NCBI GenBank assembly: GCA_018398585.1
Contig: JAGTTD010000015.1
Location: 27,857,478 to 27,921,477, forward strand
From: Simmondsia chinensis
Lineage: Eukaryota > Streptophyta > Magnoliopsida > Caryophyllales > Simmondsiaceae
DNA length: 64,000 nt
Direction: 5' to 3'
Positions 46,114 through 58,400 of this stretch are shown one piece after another. Position numbers and translations under genes: made by a program. The first letter of the stretch is position 1; each line of letters begins with the position of its first letter. The notes under the pieces were generated by a model. It was not told where the DNA came from. It worked only from the letters and a program-made list of their open reading frames with translations, and did not search any database.

Positions 46114-47350
46114 TTTACCACCCGGAACTCTTTGTCTTGAGTTCTAAATGCATGGTTTTGTATTCAGGAAGACTTGGAATGAGGGAGCCAAACACCAGTC
46201 ACTCACGTTCAGCCTCAGATTGCCTTATAGCAATCGCTGAGCTGATTTACGAAGTGAATTTGCTGCTGGACACTTCACCACTGCTGCGCTGTCCTTTACA
46301 CTCGGTTGGGTTGTGCGGATCACACGCGGCTAGGCCTTGAAACACACAATCGGTAAATTCTAGCTGATCAATTGCGAAGCATTTGACAATGAAGTACTTA
46401 CAAGGATTGTTTCTCACACATATTTTTTTATTTATTTTTATTTTTTATTTTTTATAATATCGGATAAATTTCACAGAACCGAATCTGCGCTGCTGCGTGA
46501 CAGCCTCAGGCTCCCAGCGCAGGCACCCTGCTTGCAGCAGCTCGCTGCTTGACAGCTCCCGGTTCCCAGTGCAGGTGCTAACCCGAGCCCGAACTAATGT
46601 CCTCCTCGGCTGATCATTTCTGGAACCGAACAGAACCAGATCAGACTTGATCTGTTCTGCAGTGCCAATACTTCAGATCTTTCTGATCGCTGAAATTAGC
46701 TCCAGATTTGAGCTAGTTCAGCTAATTCTGAATTTTAACAAGTTAAACACGATACTTCAACAACAGAATCAGATTTGTTCTGTTCTGTACAGCAGCACCA
46801 CATAATTTCCAGATTGATACAAGTAGCAGCAAACACTGTCGTTGCTTTCTTGATCGTTGCTCTCCTTCAAGCTCCAAATAGAACCGGTTGAGGATTGTGA
46901 AGTCAGGATCCTCTCCACACATAGCTTAATCTCAAAATCCAACTCCCGATCTGATGTATCTCAATCGAGTCTTGGTTCCAAACACTCAACAATACCTGAT
47001 CGGATATTCCAAGCAGAATCAGACCTGATCTGTACAGCAGCAACTGATTTCAGGCCGATCGGGTCAAGTGGAGTTGGTTTCGGACCTAGCTCCAACTAAA
47101 TTTACTCGACCGTTAAGTCCTTTGGCTGGATCCAGGTCATGACACTGTCCAGTTTGCTGGTTCCCTGTCTGCGTAGTACTCACAGCTTGGTTCTGTTCTA
47201 ACCGAAGCTGAACTTGCTCGGTTCTGGATTTTCTACAGTGATTTTTTTTTTTTTTTTTTGGTGATGAAATCTTTTGATCTCAGGATGAACGAAAGGTGCA
47301 GCGGAAATTTTTTTTTTTTTTTTTTTTAATAACGAGCCTCCGATCTAAGA
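46114..47350 (-). other. Leader of the RRM-carrying element
   Basis: 1.2 kb between the primer site and the ORF start, without a credible gene. It includes repeated CAGATCTGATC-like words and three long poly(T) runs (46424-46456, 47241-47258, 47310-47328). Long leaders are common in non-autonomous LTR elements and may hold the packaging signal. Confidence 0.6.
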
Positions 47351-47364
47351 TGGCTCTGATACCA
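47351..47364 (-). promoter_or_regulatory. Primer binding site of the RRM-carrying element
   Basis: Minus-strand TGGTATCAGAGCCA is complementary to initiator tRNA-Met and lies 3 bp from the 5' LTR. Confidence 0.9.
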
Positions 47365-47367
47365 CTT

Positions 47368-48277
47368 TGTCACGATCCTCGATTCGTGACCTCGAGTTAG
47401 TGGCTCGAGATTTGATTGATATTGAGAATTGATAGGATTTTAGAGAATTTGGGATAAGAAAGAAGGTGAATTAGACTTAGATGAGAAAGAATTGAGATAG
47501 ATTTTAGATGAGAAGAGAAATAGAGTTTAAATGAGAGAGAGAATAAAGAAAGTATTAGATGGGAGAGTTAAGAGTTGAACTCTTAATTTCATTCCTGTTT
47601 AATTGGATGATTATTACATTGATATTACTCTTGTATTTATAGTAATTGCTAAGTATCATCTAGATCCTTCTAGAATAATCCTAAATCTGAAAATACAATA
47701 ATATTGGCGGGAAACATAAAAGGCGGAAAGTATTTGAATTCAAATAAGAGCGGGAAAGGTGGTTGGGAAGCTTCTAGAGCTGGGTACCGCCTTTGGGCGT
47801 GTATTGGAGCTGTGCTACCGGTTACCGGCACCATCGGCTAAGAAGCACGGCCTTGGTCCTGCTGGCTGTATCGCTGGCTCGGTCTGGGCACGGCCTGCCC
47901 TTGTCATGACATGCGTTGGCACGGTCCTGACCTTGTCATGACATGCGTTGGCACGGTCCTGGACTAGGCGGGCGCGGATCTGACTGGCCCTGACATGGCC
48001 CTGGCTGTGATATAGGTCAGGGTCTTGCTGAGCCTCCCGGTCCTTGACATCCACTTGTGCCCGTGACATGCGGCCCACGACACAGACCCGGCAGTGAACC
48101 TTGGTACTGTCTTGGCTCGGCTGCTAGCCTCTCTTGACCTTGTCACGGCTAGGGTCGTGACACGAACTGGACATGAATCCGGCTGTGAGCCTTGGACACC
48201 CGACCCTGACACTCGAACCTCTGTCCTTGGCGTTCTTGGTTGCTGCGTAGGGCCTTGTCACGGCTAGGGTCGTGACA
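47368..48277 (-). repeat. 5' LTR of the RRM-carrying element
   Basis: 910 bp, nearly identical to 43954-44864. Differences visible by eye include GGGAGTGTA/GGGCGTGTA and TTTTTGATG/TTTTAGATG. Confidence 0.93.
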
Positions 48278-48414
48278 TAAGCGCAAGTGGGTTTTCATAC
48301 TAAAACTAATTGGCTATAAGTAAAGTAACCCACTAGACTTATAAGGTGATCTCTTCTCTCTCACAACTTCAGTGTGAGATTCTAATTACTAGGCTCACAT
48401 GTGAAGTCTCAACA

Positions 48415-49178
48415 CTTTTTCTATTATATATTGTAGTTTATGTCAATATAAAATAATTTAAATTATATTTGATCACATTTATTTGATAGTTTAGTTCAAA
48501 CTTCTCGTGTGAAATGAATGCAAGTATGACATACAACAATAGATCATCCAAGCCCTAGTATTTGCCCATTATAAGTTGATTTTGGTGTGTGTCATTTCTT
48601 ATTGCCTCCATGTTCGTCTTATGTGTGAAGCCAAATTTCAATGGATCTTATCTATAAAGTAAACGATTGGGCAAATCTGGTTAAGTAAAATAGCGCACTA
48701 GGGCCACATGAGTTAAACAGTGCTATAGCCTCGAGATGTGTCATGTAAGCTTCCTTAGATGTAATGAATATTGTCATGCTCTCCCCACTGTGGATGTAAA
48801 CTACGTCAATTTTGGTGTCTTGTGTTTTCTCCTTTTCCCCTTATTATGTACTTGCTAACTCGTTTTAGGAACCAAGTATATGTGAATGTAGCCTAATAAT
48901 TGGTATCAAATTCAAACATCTCATTGCTGAAAAATAAAATACTGGACTTCTATACGACAATTCCATTACTTTTCCTCACATGAAGTTTCATACAGGTGTA
49001 TAGATAACATGAGCTTATATTGTAACTTTGTTATCTCAATGTGCTTACATTCGTATATATCATGCACATCATGCAAATGAACTTTAAATTGTCCTCATGC
49101 CAAGCACTAGGAACAACACAGCTGACCGCTTGTAGAATCATATAATTTTTAGGACACCAATGAAATGAGACAAGTGCT
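48415..49178. other. Duplicated downstream flank of the LTP pair
   Basis: From about 48570 the sequence matches 60175-60720 (GTGTGTCATTTCTT, TATCTATAAAGTAA, GCCTCGAGA). It is the 3' flank of the minus-strand LTP copies. No gene is seen. Confidence 0.65.
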
Positions 49179-49448
49179 TTAGCAAGTGACTGAAGTTTGA
49201 ATGTTACACTTAGCAGGGAGAGCTAACACCAAGTCTGTGTTGATTCCGTGAAAAGAAAATAGAAATGAGCTTAAGTAGGAGCAAAAACATTTCAAGTCAG
49301 CAGTAGAGAGCGCCTTGCAGCATAGAGGCGAGGGCCTAGTTGGGTTAGAGCTGGACGATGCTGGCTTGCAAGCTTTTAACTCATCTCAGATATCCAAAAT
49401 GAGCACCATTACAAGGACCAAGGGCACGACTTTCTTGTGCATTTCCAT
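49179..49448 (-). pseudogene. DIR1-like LTP pseudogene (copy of the gene at 60734)
   Basis: The minus strand starts MEMHKKVVPLVLVMVLILDI and then hits a stop. A deletion of about 30 bp removed the signal-cleavage region and the first cysteine segment that the intact paralogue has. The rest (ELKACKPA-like wording, the GSSPTEPS-type loop, then KCN and the V-T-C stop at 49179) is still recognisable. It cannot give a normal secreted eight-cysteine protein. Confidence 0.82.
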
Positions 49449-49511
49449 CTCTTTCTTCTTTCTTTTCCTATGCGTTTATAGTGTGATTGTTTTATAAGTA
49501 GGAGGTTTGCT

Positions 49512-50012
49512 ACATGTAGTGAGAAGTTGTGAAAAATGTTGCACTGGTTACGTAAACTTTATGGAGTTATAATAGTTGTATAAGAACTATCACTTGTTAT
49601 AGCGAACAATTTTGTCGCATTATGCCAAGTTTACGATGAAGTTTTGAATATTGGCCATTGTCTTTCGCAAACATTTATTACAGCGTCAAATTTTACGGCA
49701 TTTGCTTTTATCACATACACCAATTTATTTTTTTTCGAAGCAAATACCTAATGCGACAATATTATAGCGTGCATTTATTTTGATGTTGTATGATCTTACG
49801 ATGACAATTTTCTAGACTTTTTAAGTCAATTTCCCGTTACATTTCTAGTGTTCCATGATACACAATTCGGTATACTGCAGTTTTTACAACTTTATTTTTC
49901 GGTTGGAGGTGTTCTAATTGATTCAATCATATCTCTTAAATAAGTGATGTGCTCATCTATAAGCTTCATCCATATTCATCACCATTAAACATAAAATGCA
50001 ATTTATATAAAA
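49512..50012. other. Intergenic stretch with weak repeat traces
   Basis: No gene. Words such as TTATAGCGAACAATTTTGTCGC (two bases may be trimmed) and TACGGCATTTGC recall CACTA subterminal motifs, but no terminus is found. Confidence 0.35.
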
Positions 50013-50400
50013 GGGTTGCTAACGCCAAAGGTCCTTGTACTTTGTTTATTGTATCAATTTAGTCCATATACTTTTAATTGTATCAATTTAGTTCCTGTAC
50101 AATTCAAATTGTGTTAATTTAGTCCTTCGAGTGAAATTTATGTTAAGTTCTTAATGAAAATTTTTGAACATTTGGCCATATATTGGGTTAAATTGAGTAA
50201 ATAAATGAATTTATAACGGGCTACTAGCATCTAAGGTGATTGTGCCGTTAAAATTCACGTCAATAACTGAGCTTAAATTTGACCAAGGAACTAAATTGAC
50301 ATATTATAAATTGTAGAGGGACTAAATTGACACAATTAAAAGTAAAAAGACTAAATTGATACAATAAGAAAAGTACAAAGACCTTTCAAGTAAATAACCC
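50013..50400. mobile_element. MITE with GGGTT...AACCC inverted ends
   Basis: The 388-bp element reads GGGTTGCTAACGCCAAAGG at the left and CCTTTCAAGTAAATAACCC at the right. The inner repeats (ATTGTATCAATTTAGTC and complement) extend the inverted ends to about 100 bp. It has no coding capacity. Same family as 4476-4902. Confidence 0.78.
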
Positions 50401-50575
50401 TTTTTTCGATAAATAGCGACAAAGTCGCGGTACAAACCAGGCCACTCGACTAAGCGAGACCTGAGTCCACTCGAAAAGAACGGGGGTCACAAGAGACAAC
50501 AAAAAGCAGGAAGAGAATCAAAAACAGGTAAAATACAAGCCTCAAACACAACTTCTCAAGACATTGAATACATGT
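50401..50575 (-). mobile_element. LINE 3' end fragment
   Basis: TTTTTTCGATAAATAGCGAC and CTAAGCGAGACCTGAGTCC match the LINE 3' ends at 30681 and 42997. It abuts the MITE directly. The 5' limit is uncertain. Confidence 0.6.
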
Positions 50576-50753
50576 ATAAATTACTTTCCCACTAATATAC
50601 ATTTCAATGTTACTACCATCATTGTAATGGCACTTTTGTTATTTAGGGCAGTATCAAAGTTAACACTCATGATCTTGTTTTTAATATTCCAATCACGTTT
50701 TAAAATATTGTATCACACGTCACTTTTGAGGAATTATAACATATGAAAATTGA

Positions 50754-50784
<31 letters not shown>

Positions 50785-50868
50785 TTTATTTTTTTTTTTT
50801 TTTTTTTGTGTAAATGAAGAGTGAAGATAATGAGTAGTTATGCGAATATAAGGTATTCCAATTCTTTT

Positions 50869-51495
50869 TGTTTGGCAACTTTAACAAATCTAGTATGTTA
50901 AGATACAAATTTGTGGAGGAAAACTTAATGCGGAAGCAAAAAACCCTAGCAAACTTGATTCGATTCAAATAATATGACTCACGCAAAACGAGAAGTAAAC
51001 AAATATGGAGAAAGAAAGAACAAAATAAGAACACAATATTTACGTAGAAACCCCTCTACAATCGAGAGGGGAGAAAACCACGGGCAGAGATGGAGATTCT
51101 TTATTAACTGAAAGGAAGAATTACAACGATACTTCCGAGAACGAGATATATGGAAGAATTACAATCACTCCCTCTGAACTCTCGTAGCACTCGAATATCT
51201 TGGAGGAATTACAAAATCACCTCTTTTTCTTAATGGCGGCTCACCACACTTTGATTGGATCTGAATTGGAGAAACTTCTCACCAAATACCGAAACCCTAA
51301 ACCCTTATTTATAGAAAATAATTAGGGCCGGCGCAACAAGGGTCCCGATCGATCGGCCGATCAGCCCCTTTACTGCCAAAATTCCGAATCCTTTCCTTAA
51401 ATCACCTGATCGATCGGCATTCCCTCCCGATCGATCGGTGACCCCACGGAAGCCCCATATAAAATAAAACAAGTAATTTGAGACATAACCTAACA
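50869..51495 (-). repeat. Solo LTR with target duplication, related to the 19068 Copia
   Basis: 627 bp from TGTTTGGCAAC to CCTAACA, flanked by a perfect CTTTT duplication (50864-50868 and 51496-51500). It shares with the LTR at 21278 the segments ACAAATTTGTGG-like, TTTACGT, GCAGAGATGGAGATTCTTTA, ATGGAAGAATTACA and several GATCGATCGG palindromes, in the same order. It is diverged, so it belongs to a sister subfamily. Confidence 0.92.
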
Positions 51496-51500
51496 CTTTT

Positions 51501-52147
51501 TTCTTGTTTTAAATTTTTAATGATACATTCTTGTGAACATCACAGAAACATCTGAACTCGAGATTGACTATATAAATATCTGCCCGCTAAACCATATTTT
51601 CCCTCTCCTTCTGATTCGGCATCGGAATTTTTGTAATTTCCTTAACTCCTTGATTGCTTCCAATGTGAGAATCTTCAACCTATAAATCGGTTTCCTTTGA
51701 GGCACGGACTGCACACACAAAAAATCATTGCTTTCCTCTTCCTTTCTCTCTAAGTTTTCCTTCTTCATCTTGGATATAGTTTTTTGACGTTCACTTGTTT
51801 CGTTACTAAGCTATCTGGGGAGTATTCTAGTCCTCTACTCAGGAGTAAACTTCTGTTAAGGTGCTTTGCGAACCTACAGTGCAAACTGCCAATTGGTCAA
51901 GTTGTATCAGTATGAAGGCATAAACAACTTATGGTAATGGTGAATTTTCATGGCGCAGCTATTCATTTGTTTGATCTCTAATTCACCATTTATTAATTAC
52001 TCTTGCTATTTGATTCCAATTGACTTTGAGGTGCTCAAGTTCGAGGTCAATACTACTCAAGTTCTTTTTTTTTTTTCCCTCTGTTCTTGCTCAAGTCTGG
52101 TTTGATTCAAGCTCAAGGTCTATTATGTTCAAGTTCAAGGTTGATTT
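51501..52147. other. Intergenic stretch before the CACTA element
   Basis: No convincing gene. A minus-strand frame at 51568-51768 lacks any recognised motif. Repeated CTCAAGTT / TCAAGGT words occur at 52025-52145. Confidence 0.4.
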
Positions 52148-52280
52148 CACTACAACAAAAAAGGGTAATTCTCGACGCTTTTTTTTGGAATTCTCGGCGC
52201 AAAAAAGCCTGTATTGTATCGGCGTTAGTGCCGATATTTTTAGGGGGTTTTTTATTGTCGAGATTTTTCGAGTTTTTTAA
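52148..52280. repeat. Left terminal and subterminal repeats of the CACTA
   Basis: Terminal repeat plus four or five copies of TCTCGACGC/CTCGGCGC/GTCGAGA. These sites normally bind the TNP1-type protein. Confidence 0.85.
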
Positions 52281-52354
52281 ATACCCTATTTTTATTTCTT
52301 GGCATGGACATTTTACAAACAGCCTGTATTGCCTATTTATTTGTGCATATTTTC

Positions 52355-52355
52355 C

Positions 52356-52398
<43 letters not shown>

Positions 52399-52400
52399 CA
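52355..52400. repeat. (CA)n(TA)n microsatellite
   Basis: About fifteen CA repeats followed by six TA repeats inside the CACTA element. Confidence 0.95.
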
Positions 52401-53389
52401 AAATTACTTAATAAAAAAATATCAACTAAACTGATAAATTTTTCATAAGATTCCGAATTCGACAATCAAAATATTACAACATTGTCAATGTACTTTGATA
52501 GTTGATAGTTCAATACAAAATTTGAGATTTTTTTCACTCCAAATATCGACATAATTAATCTAATAACCAAAAAAATAAATAAATATACAATGCTAACTTA
52601 GTCAAGTACATTCTTCACAAATATATCAATCAACCGAATGAGCTTGGCGTGCTTGGAGATGCAAAAAAATTTGAGGGTTCACAGTCACCTGATCCCGATT
52701 CATCTCTACCCTGTATAGACAACACAATAATAACATTACTTATGTACAAAATATCAATCTACCAGTTTACTATCACATAAATCAATAACAATGAGCACAT
52801 GAAATCATTTATCGGAACCCGTCAACCCTCAAGTGTCCACAATCCCTTTTGGAAGGGAAGTAGGAGTAGATAGAGGGAGGCCTAGGTTGTGCTGCATCTC
52901 ATGACTTCCATATCATGTGATTGCCACCTATTTAGCTTGCCCTCTATTCTTATTTCTATCTAGTATGCGCTTGAAGCAAATGAAGAGTCTGCAACATCTA
53001 AAGGCGACAATATAGCACATGAGATTCCACTCTCTGCCACATCTTGCAAAGCACAACACACATGATTCAAATTATATCTTGTTGTCTAAAGTTAGGCTAT
53101 TCCTCATATCGGGAAAATTGAAAGAGGATTATCAATGAAGATATTAGAGAAAAGATTTAGTAGAAGAAGTGTCAAAACATCCAAAAACCAAACCATCTTA
53201 TCAAGCAGCAAGACAAGCATATCTGATCCAAAATTTTGCTTCACATGGTAAATTCATATAGTTTCCCAAAAGTACCAACCCCAATGCCGCCTTTTGTCTC
53301 AATCATTCACATCATCAATTTCATTATTTACAAAGGATTAGAAAGGCAATTATTTGCATTATAGTACAAACAAATACAAATTAAATAGA

Positions 53390-55201
53390 TTATCTTACCG
53401 GATCAGCAACTGCAGTAATAATTGCTCGACCTTCTGCTATCATTTCATATGATGCTTGGCCAGAAGAAACAGCATCATAGATGGGTAGGAGCCTTCTTAT
53501 TTGCTGCTTTACATTGGCCAATTCTATTTTCATATTTTGTAATTCGACATGATCACCAGTACGGTCGAGTCCCTTTTTCTTTAGTTCACCCCTGACTTCG
53601 TATATATCACTCCTCTTCACGCCAAATCCATAGCCTACAGCTCGATAGCCCGGATTTTCCTGTTCATACATTAGCTCTGCAAATACTTCCTCCTCGATTT
53701 CTGATCGAGGTCTGGAAGAAGATCCAAGTCGAGCCTCAACTATTTCTCTAGTTGTATCCTACAAAGAGGAGAAAAAGACATTAAATACATTTAAATTAAA
53801 ACAAATGTGAGATAATAATATAACCCACCATAAATTCTTGTGAAACCGTGTTCTCAAAAAAGCCACCACTTTTCCTGGTATGAGTTTCCTGGTAAAACTC
53901 TATACTTGTGGGCTTCCTCCCTTTGTTAATTTCCTACAATCAACACGTCAACATAAGTCTTAACTAATTTAACAGGTAGATAGTAATAATACACTAAACA
54001 TATACTGAAGTCCTTACAAAACTATCTCTTTTATTCGCATAACTTGTTGAACCAGTCGTGTAAAACTGATTCTGCTTGGCACGTGCTTTTTTACCGCATT
54101 TACTCTTCTCCTGACATTGGAAATCAACATCAATCCAAGAAAAACTTTACATTCATAATCAATATCAATCTGCTTCCCCCTTTTTGACCAATCAAAAATT
54201 ACTTAAAAAGAAATTGTTTTACCTTGCCTTGTGGAGAAAACCAAAAATGTACCAAAGTTATCCATTGGTCACGATTAACTCCTCGTGGCACTGTTGCAAT
54301 AACTTCAGCCTTAGTTTTGTTCCCTTGGCAATATTGCGCTTTCAAGCTCGTCTTATAACCCCTCCACATTTTTCCAAGATGCTGTAGTATTGATTTATCA
54401 ATCAATACATCACTGCGCATTGAAAATTTCCCCTAAAACATAAAATCCAACAATAATGTCACAAAAGGGCAAGGGAATAGTAAGAAGGCATAAAGCAGTA
54501 GTTGTACTAGTAAGAGAGCAACCACATTTCAGTGCTATATCCAAATTTTACTCGAACAGTAAAATTTGATAGAAGAACCTATTGCCAATTATACTATTGA
54601 ATTAAATTAACACAATTAAGAGTATAAAACCTTAATTAATACAATGATAAAGTTCAAAAACTTCAGACATACATATTATATCATATATATAAAGTAAACT
54701 TTAGACATAAATAATACTTACTCGAATAACCTCAATAGCTTCTGCTTTGTATTGGTCATTCATCGTACGCCAATCTCTTACTCCAAGCGGACAAAACCGT
54801 CCCGTTTTTGCAACCTCTCCAATAAACCGGATCAACAAATCGCCACCCTTTCTAATTGGTTGGCGTAGGTCATTGAACCGCACAATAATTCTTACACCTT
54901 CAGGAAGATGCCATACTTCCTTAACTGGTATCGTCCTTAAGGTACTCAAGTTACCTTGGCCATCTATTAACGTTTAAGATATACCATTACTTTTTTAATT
55001 GATTGAAAAATTATTACCATAATTAATGCTATAAAATTGAAAACATTTACCGATAAGTTGAAGTAGCTCCCTCTCATCAAATGGCACGTCAATGGACCAA
55101 ACACCAGCTTCCCTCACTGGTCCCTCTTCTTGAGATTTTGACGATCTTGGTTGACTGTCATCACCTCCTTCATGTTCCGGTGTTGATGTTGAGGACTGCA
55201 C
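53390..55201 (-). pseudogene. CACTA TNP1/Transposase_24-like gene, likely multi-exon
   Basis: Minus-strand exons can be followed in order. The first (55201-55000) is Ser/Asp-rich. Next (54949-54720) is EVWHLPEGVRIIVRFNDLRQPI then FCPLGVRDWRTM, the family's opening motif. Then (54430-54200) comes MWRGYKTSLKAQYCQ and VNRDQWITLVHFWFSP, the core. Then (54110-53830) CGKKARAKQNQF and EINKGRKPTSIEFYQETH, a conserved end. The last (53770-53390) is ELMYEQENPGYRAVGYGFGV, with a coiled coil LQNMKIELANVKQQI. This is the Transposase_24 / En-Spm TnpA-like class, which binds subterminal repeats. Splice sites are plausible at the boundaries; I cannot show that every junction is intact, so it may be better preserved than the transposase. 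Confidence 0.72.
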
Positions 55202-55490
55202 TGATTTCCACTTCTAAAAATCCTCCTCATTGTGAATCCACGCTTTTCCAAAAACAAAAGAATTAGTAGATGTATAATAGAACTTACAAAAATAAAATGA
55301 GAAGCAAATATGTTCCGTAAAACAAATAATCAATAATGAAACAAAGATCATGGACAAAATGAAACAACACGTACAAAAGAAAACTAACATACATGGACAA
55401 AATGAAACAACACGTACAAAAGAAAACTAACATACATGGACAAAATGAAATAACACGTAACATTATTTCACAACTCTAAAAAAACAAAGA

Positions 55491-58400
55491 TCAAATCTCG
55501 CCTAGATCATACAAGTCCCTAGGTTTAGTCTTAATGACATGATACCATCCCTTTTGCATCTCATCTTGAATATAGAAAACTTGCTTTGCTTGAGATGAGA
55601 TGACAAATGGATCATTTTTCAACAATCGACCCATATGCATCAACTTAGAGAAGTTCACACAAGCACCATCATTTCTAAATGTTCTTAAGCCCCTATTTAT
55701 ATCTACCCAATCACAACGAAAAATGACAACTTTATAACTCCCATAATAGTCTAGTTCATATATGTCTGTCAATTTGCCATAACAAACTTGTCCATCAGCT
55801 ACGACCATGACCCCAGAATTTTGTGTCCTCATATAGCATTCACGATCTTCTGTATGAAACTTGTATCCATTAAGGACAAAGCCCTTAATTCTTTTAGCAT
55901 ACTGATTTAGCCCACCAGCTAAAGCCCTTCTCAATCGGCCTTCTTCGGTAGTTGCATCAATTTTGTGCACCTTAATAGAATAAAAGGTAGTATCAAAATT
56001 AATGGTGAATATATAATATCAATTTCAACATCGAATAAAATATACTAACCTGGTTTTGAAGCCACTCAGAAAACTCTTCAACAATCCACTCATTTTCTAA
56101 TGTTGCATTAGATCGACCTCTATGGAAATATGCTCGTCATTTTTCACTTAAAAATTCACTATAATAAGGAAATTATTAGCAGGTTGAACAAAAATAGTTA
56201 ATATTGACAAAGTTGCTTCTATTAACACTTACTCACGAAGTTTCTTGATTTCATCTAGCTAGAGTAGCACATAACGATGCGCTTGTTCCTTACTTCTCAT
56301 ATCAAGGCGAACAATTTTCTCTTTTTCAATTGCACGACCCCCAGACTTTAACAAGTATTTACCTATACTTGAACCATTACCATCATTTCTTTTGGGTCTA
56401 TTAAAAATGGTCGTAGCACCCTCTAAGTATCTAGAACAAAATGTAATAGTCTCCTCCATGATGTAGCCTTCAGCAATTGACCCTTCTGGCCGCGCCTGGT
56501 TACTTATGTATGCTTTCAAATGGGACAAATACCTTTATTACATAAATATAAATAACACGTGAGATCAATTACTGGATGCCAAATATGAGAGATAAAAGTA
56601 AATGAAGCATTATCGGCTAACCTTTCAATCAGATACATCCATCTATAGTGAACAAGCCCACCAAGCTTAGCCTCCTCTACTAAATGAATTAGTAGATGAA
56701 CCATGACTGTGAAAAATGTAGGTAGAAATTCCATCTCCATCTCACAAAGTGTAAGAATAATGTTCGATTGTTGAAGATCGAGCATATTTGGGTCGAGGGT
56801 CGTAGAACACAAGTATTTGAAAAAGGAAGACAAGTCTGAAAGTAACTCAATGACTTGCGTGGCATTGGATGCTCGTAAAGCTACAGGAAGAATATCTTGC
56901 ATAAGAACATGGTTGTCATGACTCTTAAGGTTTAAGAGTTTTCTTTGTTTCAACTTCACACATCTAGAGATGTTAGATCCATATTCATCTGGGACCCTAA
57001 GTTTCTGTAGAACTCTTAGAAACCGTTCTTTATCATTTGAAGACATATAGTAAGAAGCTAAAGGCATGTACGGATCTCTATTAGGACGAAGTTGTAGCCA
57101 AATATGTGGCTTTATGTTCCTTTCTTCAAGGGCCCTTCTTGCCTTTTCATCATCTCTAGTCTTTCTCTCCATATGTAATAGCGTCCCTAGAACATTATCA
57201 CACACATTTTTCTCTATGTGCATGACATCTAGATTATGTCGAAGGAGATTATACTCCCAATATGGCAAGTCAAAAAATATACTTTTTTTCTTCCAAAGCA
57301 CTTCCTCATGTCCACTCTTTCTATTGAACTGTCTATGTGGTGCCTTTCTCTTTTCTTCTTACTAGTCTTTTGGGTTTTTCCGTACTTGTAACGAACTTGT
57401 TCTTGTGCTTTCAAGATATCAATCCCTGATGCCGGAGTAGGAGCACAAGCATACTCCATTGTCCCATCAAACAATTGACTCTGAGATCGAAAAGGGTGAT
57501 TATTAGGTAACCATTTACGGTATCCATTATAGCAAATCTTGCCCCCAAACTTATAAGAATGTGTATGTTCAGTGCAATAAGGACAAGCTGTGTAGCCCTT
57601 TGTACTCCAACCAGACAACATATGCAGGAAAGTCATTGATAGTCCACATTATAGCCCCTTGCATCCTAAAGTTTTGTCCACTATAGGCATCATATGCATC
57701 AATACCTTACCATAACAATTTCAACTCATGCAGCAATGGTTGTAGGTACACATCAATGTCAAGTCCAAGGCCCCATTTCCCAGGAATAATCGAAGAAAGA
57801 ATGAATGACGATTGCTTCATACATAGCTATGGGGGCAAGTTGTACGGGATCAACACCACTGGCCATGTACTATAAGTAGTATTCATAAGACGGTACGGAT
57901 TGAAGCCGTCACTAGCAAGACTAAGCCTAACACTACGAGGATCTGAAGAAAACTCCGGATACGGAGCATCAAATGCCCTCCAAGCTAAGCCATCTTCAGG
58001 ATGCCTTAATTTCCCATCCTTCAAACGGTCTATCTCATGTCATCTCATATCTTCGGCTGTTTTAGATGGCATGTATAATCTTTTGAGCCTTGAAATCAAA
58101 GAAATATACCGCATAACCTTAGCAGGCTCTCCTTTCTTGGTTGACATAGTTTCATCACTACAACTGTCATCTTCCTTACCCATAACTGTCTTCCATCTTG
58201 AGGTACCACATGTATGACAACTCTCTTTTTCAGACATTTCACCCCAATACAACATACAATTATTTGGACAAGCATGAATCTTTTCATATACAAGACCCAA
58301 CTCATTGATCATTTTCTGAGCTTCATAATAAGATAATGGAAATACCATAATTTGGGGAAATGCATCAACAAGAAGTCTTAGCAACATCGTGAAGGACTCA

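Larger units (their letters stand above)
43954..48277 (-). mobile_element. Non-autonomous LTR retrotransposon carrying an RRM ORF
   Basis: A perfect 5-bp duplication TAAGC (43949-43953 and 48278-48282) flanks a 4.3-kb element with two LTRs of 911 and 910 bp that differ at only a few positions, so it is young. On the minus strand: 5' LTR, primer site TGGTATCAGAGCCA (47351-47364), a 1.2-kb leader, an ORF region at 45033-46113, polypurine tract GAAGGGGAAGATAT (44865-44878) and 3' LTR. No protease, integrase or RT is present. Confidence 0.93.
43546..48414 (-). mobile_element. Miniature LTR element, split by a later LTR element
   Basis: The left LTR (43546-43714) runs TGTTAAATTTCACC to GTCTCAACA. 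An internal part with an initiator tRNA-Met-like site (minus strand TGGTATCAGAGT, 43874-43885) follows. The right LTR starts at 43886, is interrupted at 43954 and resumes at 48283, ending GTCTCAACA at 48414. Flanks CATTT and CTTTT are a likely 5-bp duplication with one mismatch. Without the insertion the element is about 540 bp and non-coding. Confidence 0.82.
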
